This document shows, piece by piece, positions 6,482 through 6,703 of a stretch of DNA of 6,703 bases. The position numbers and the translations under genes were made by a program. The stretch spans positions 1 through 6,703 of the forward strand of contig URCA01000078.1 in assembly GCA_900546265.1 (NCBI GenBank), written 5' to 3'. This DNA is from an uncultured Oscillospiraceae bacterium (lineage in GTDB: Bacteria > Bacillota > Clostridia > Oscillospirales > Acutalibacteraceae). Each line of letters starts with the position of its first letter. Position 1 is the stretch's first letter. Under the pieces are notes generated by a model. It was not told the origin of the DNA. It did no database searches and was given only the letters and a program-made list of their open reading frames with translations.

Positions 6482-6703
6482 GTGACCGAGAAACTGGATT
6501 ATAAAAAAGCCTACCCCCGCTTCTACGCCCCCGGCCGGAAACCGGAACGGGTGCTGGTACCGTCCATGCCCTTTTTGATGGTGGACGGCCGGGGCGCTCC
6601 TGACAGTCCCGCCTACCAGGCTGCCGTGCAGACTCTGTATGCGCTGACTTTTACTATGCTTAAGCATGTAGGGGACAGCGCGAAGCGGTGGCCCCTACAA
6701 AAA
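6482..6703 (+). CDS. GyrI-like small-molecule-binding protein, N-terminal part, apparently disrupted
   Basis: The 74 visible codons begin MTEKLDYKKAYPRFYAPGRK and continue through VLVPSMPFLMVDGRGAPDSPAYQAAVQTLYALTFTM. This matches the N-terminus of the longer GyrI-like family (usually about 200 residues), recognisable by DYKK...Y.P...P..V.VP.M.F.MVDG.G.P. and LY.L.FT. In that family the last strand normally continues with a segment like IKMSK. Here, from about base 6656, the reading enters a palindrome and a TGTAGGGG...CCCCTACA hairpin, giving KHVGDSAKRWPLQK, which has no family character. Either a repeat has inserted and broken the gene or the gene is chimeric. The frame stays open to the window end, so the outcome cannot be decided. 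The GTG start is supported by the ribosome binding site and by conservation of the first residues. Confidence 0.7.
   Translation, partial: MTEKLDYKKAYPRFYAPGRKPERVLVPSMPFLMVDGRGAPDSPAYQAAVQTLYALTFTMLKHVGDSAKRWPLQK
6656..6703. repeat. Palindromic repeat (MITE/REP-like) at the window end
   Basis: A perfect 12-bp palindrome ATGCTTAAGCAT (6656-6667) abuts an imperfect hairpin. Its outer 8-bp arms are TGTAGGGG (6667-6674) and CCCCTACA (6692-6699), and its interior is partly complementary (CA with TG, CG with CG around a CGAAG loop). Five A residues follow to the window edge. GTAGGGG-type dispersed palindromes occur in intergenic regions of gut Clostridia, by recollection. Its position inside a conserved coding region suggests an insertion. 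The element may continue beyond the window. Confidence 0.6.

Overview
The window looks like a piece of chromosome from a fairly GC-rich member of the Bacillota, most likely a Clostridia-type (Oscillospiraceae/Ruminococcaceae-like) anaerobe. The basis is the gene order tilS-hpt-ftsH, which is a known conserved Bacillota neighbourhood, together with strong Shine-Dalgarno sites, use of TTG/GTG starts, strongly GC-biased third codon positions, and a TGTAGGGG...CCCCTACA palindromic repeat of a kind I associate with this group. The taxonomic placement is inference; no rRNA or other marker is present.

Layout. Bases 1-60 carry two tandem hairpins that resemble the subterminal structures of an IS200/IS605-type element. 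Bases 92-4102 hold a co-directional housekeeping cluster: tilS (tRNA-Ile lysidine synthetase), hpt (hypoxanthine phosphoribosyltransferase) and ftsH (membrane AAA+ zinc protease). It is closed by a strong 13-bp-stem terminator that also serves the convergent gene on the minus strand. Bases 4142-4870 (minus) encode a MerR-type regulator with a TipAS-like drug-recognition domain. Its upstream region has a typical MerR-family promoter with a 19-bp spacer. A 159-bp divergent control region separates it from a YafY-type HTH-WYL regulator (5030-5941, plus). That gene is followed by two stand-alone GyrI-like small-molecule-binding proteins: one complete (6025-6471) and one running off the window end (6482->6703). 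The second is apparently interrupted by a palindromic repeat.

How the genes fit together. The first half is core metabolism and quality control: decoding of AUA codons, purine salvage and membrane proteolysis. The second half is an accessory sensing cassette: four consecutive genes each encode a known or likely ligand-binding fold (TipAS, WYL, GyrI-like, GyrI-like), and no transporter or classical drug-modifying enzyme is visible inside the window. The most unusual observations are an EF-hand/dockerin-like calcium-loop motif inside the extracytoplasmic domain of FtsH, an internal ribosome-binding site that could yield a free TipAS domain (as known for Streptomyces tipA), a GGACAA-N15-TTGTCC inverted repeat in the leader of the first GyrI-like gene, and an in-frame A-AAA-AAC slippery heptamer in an AT-rich island of tilS.
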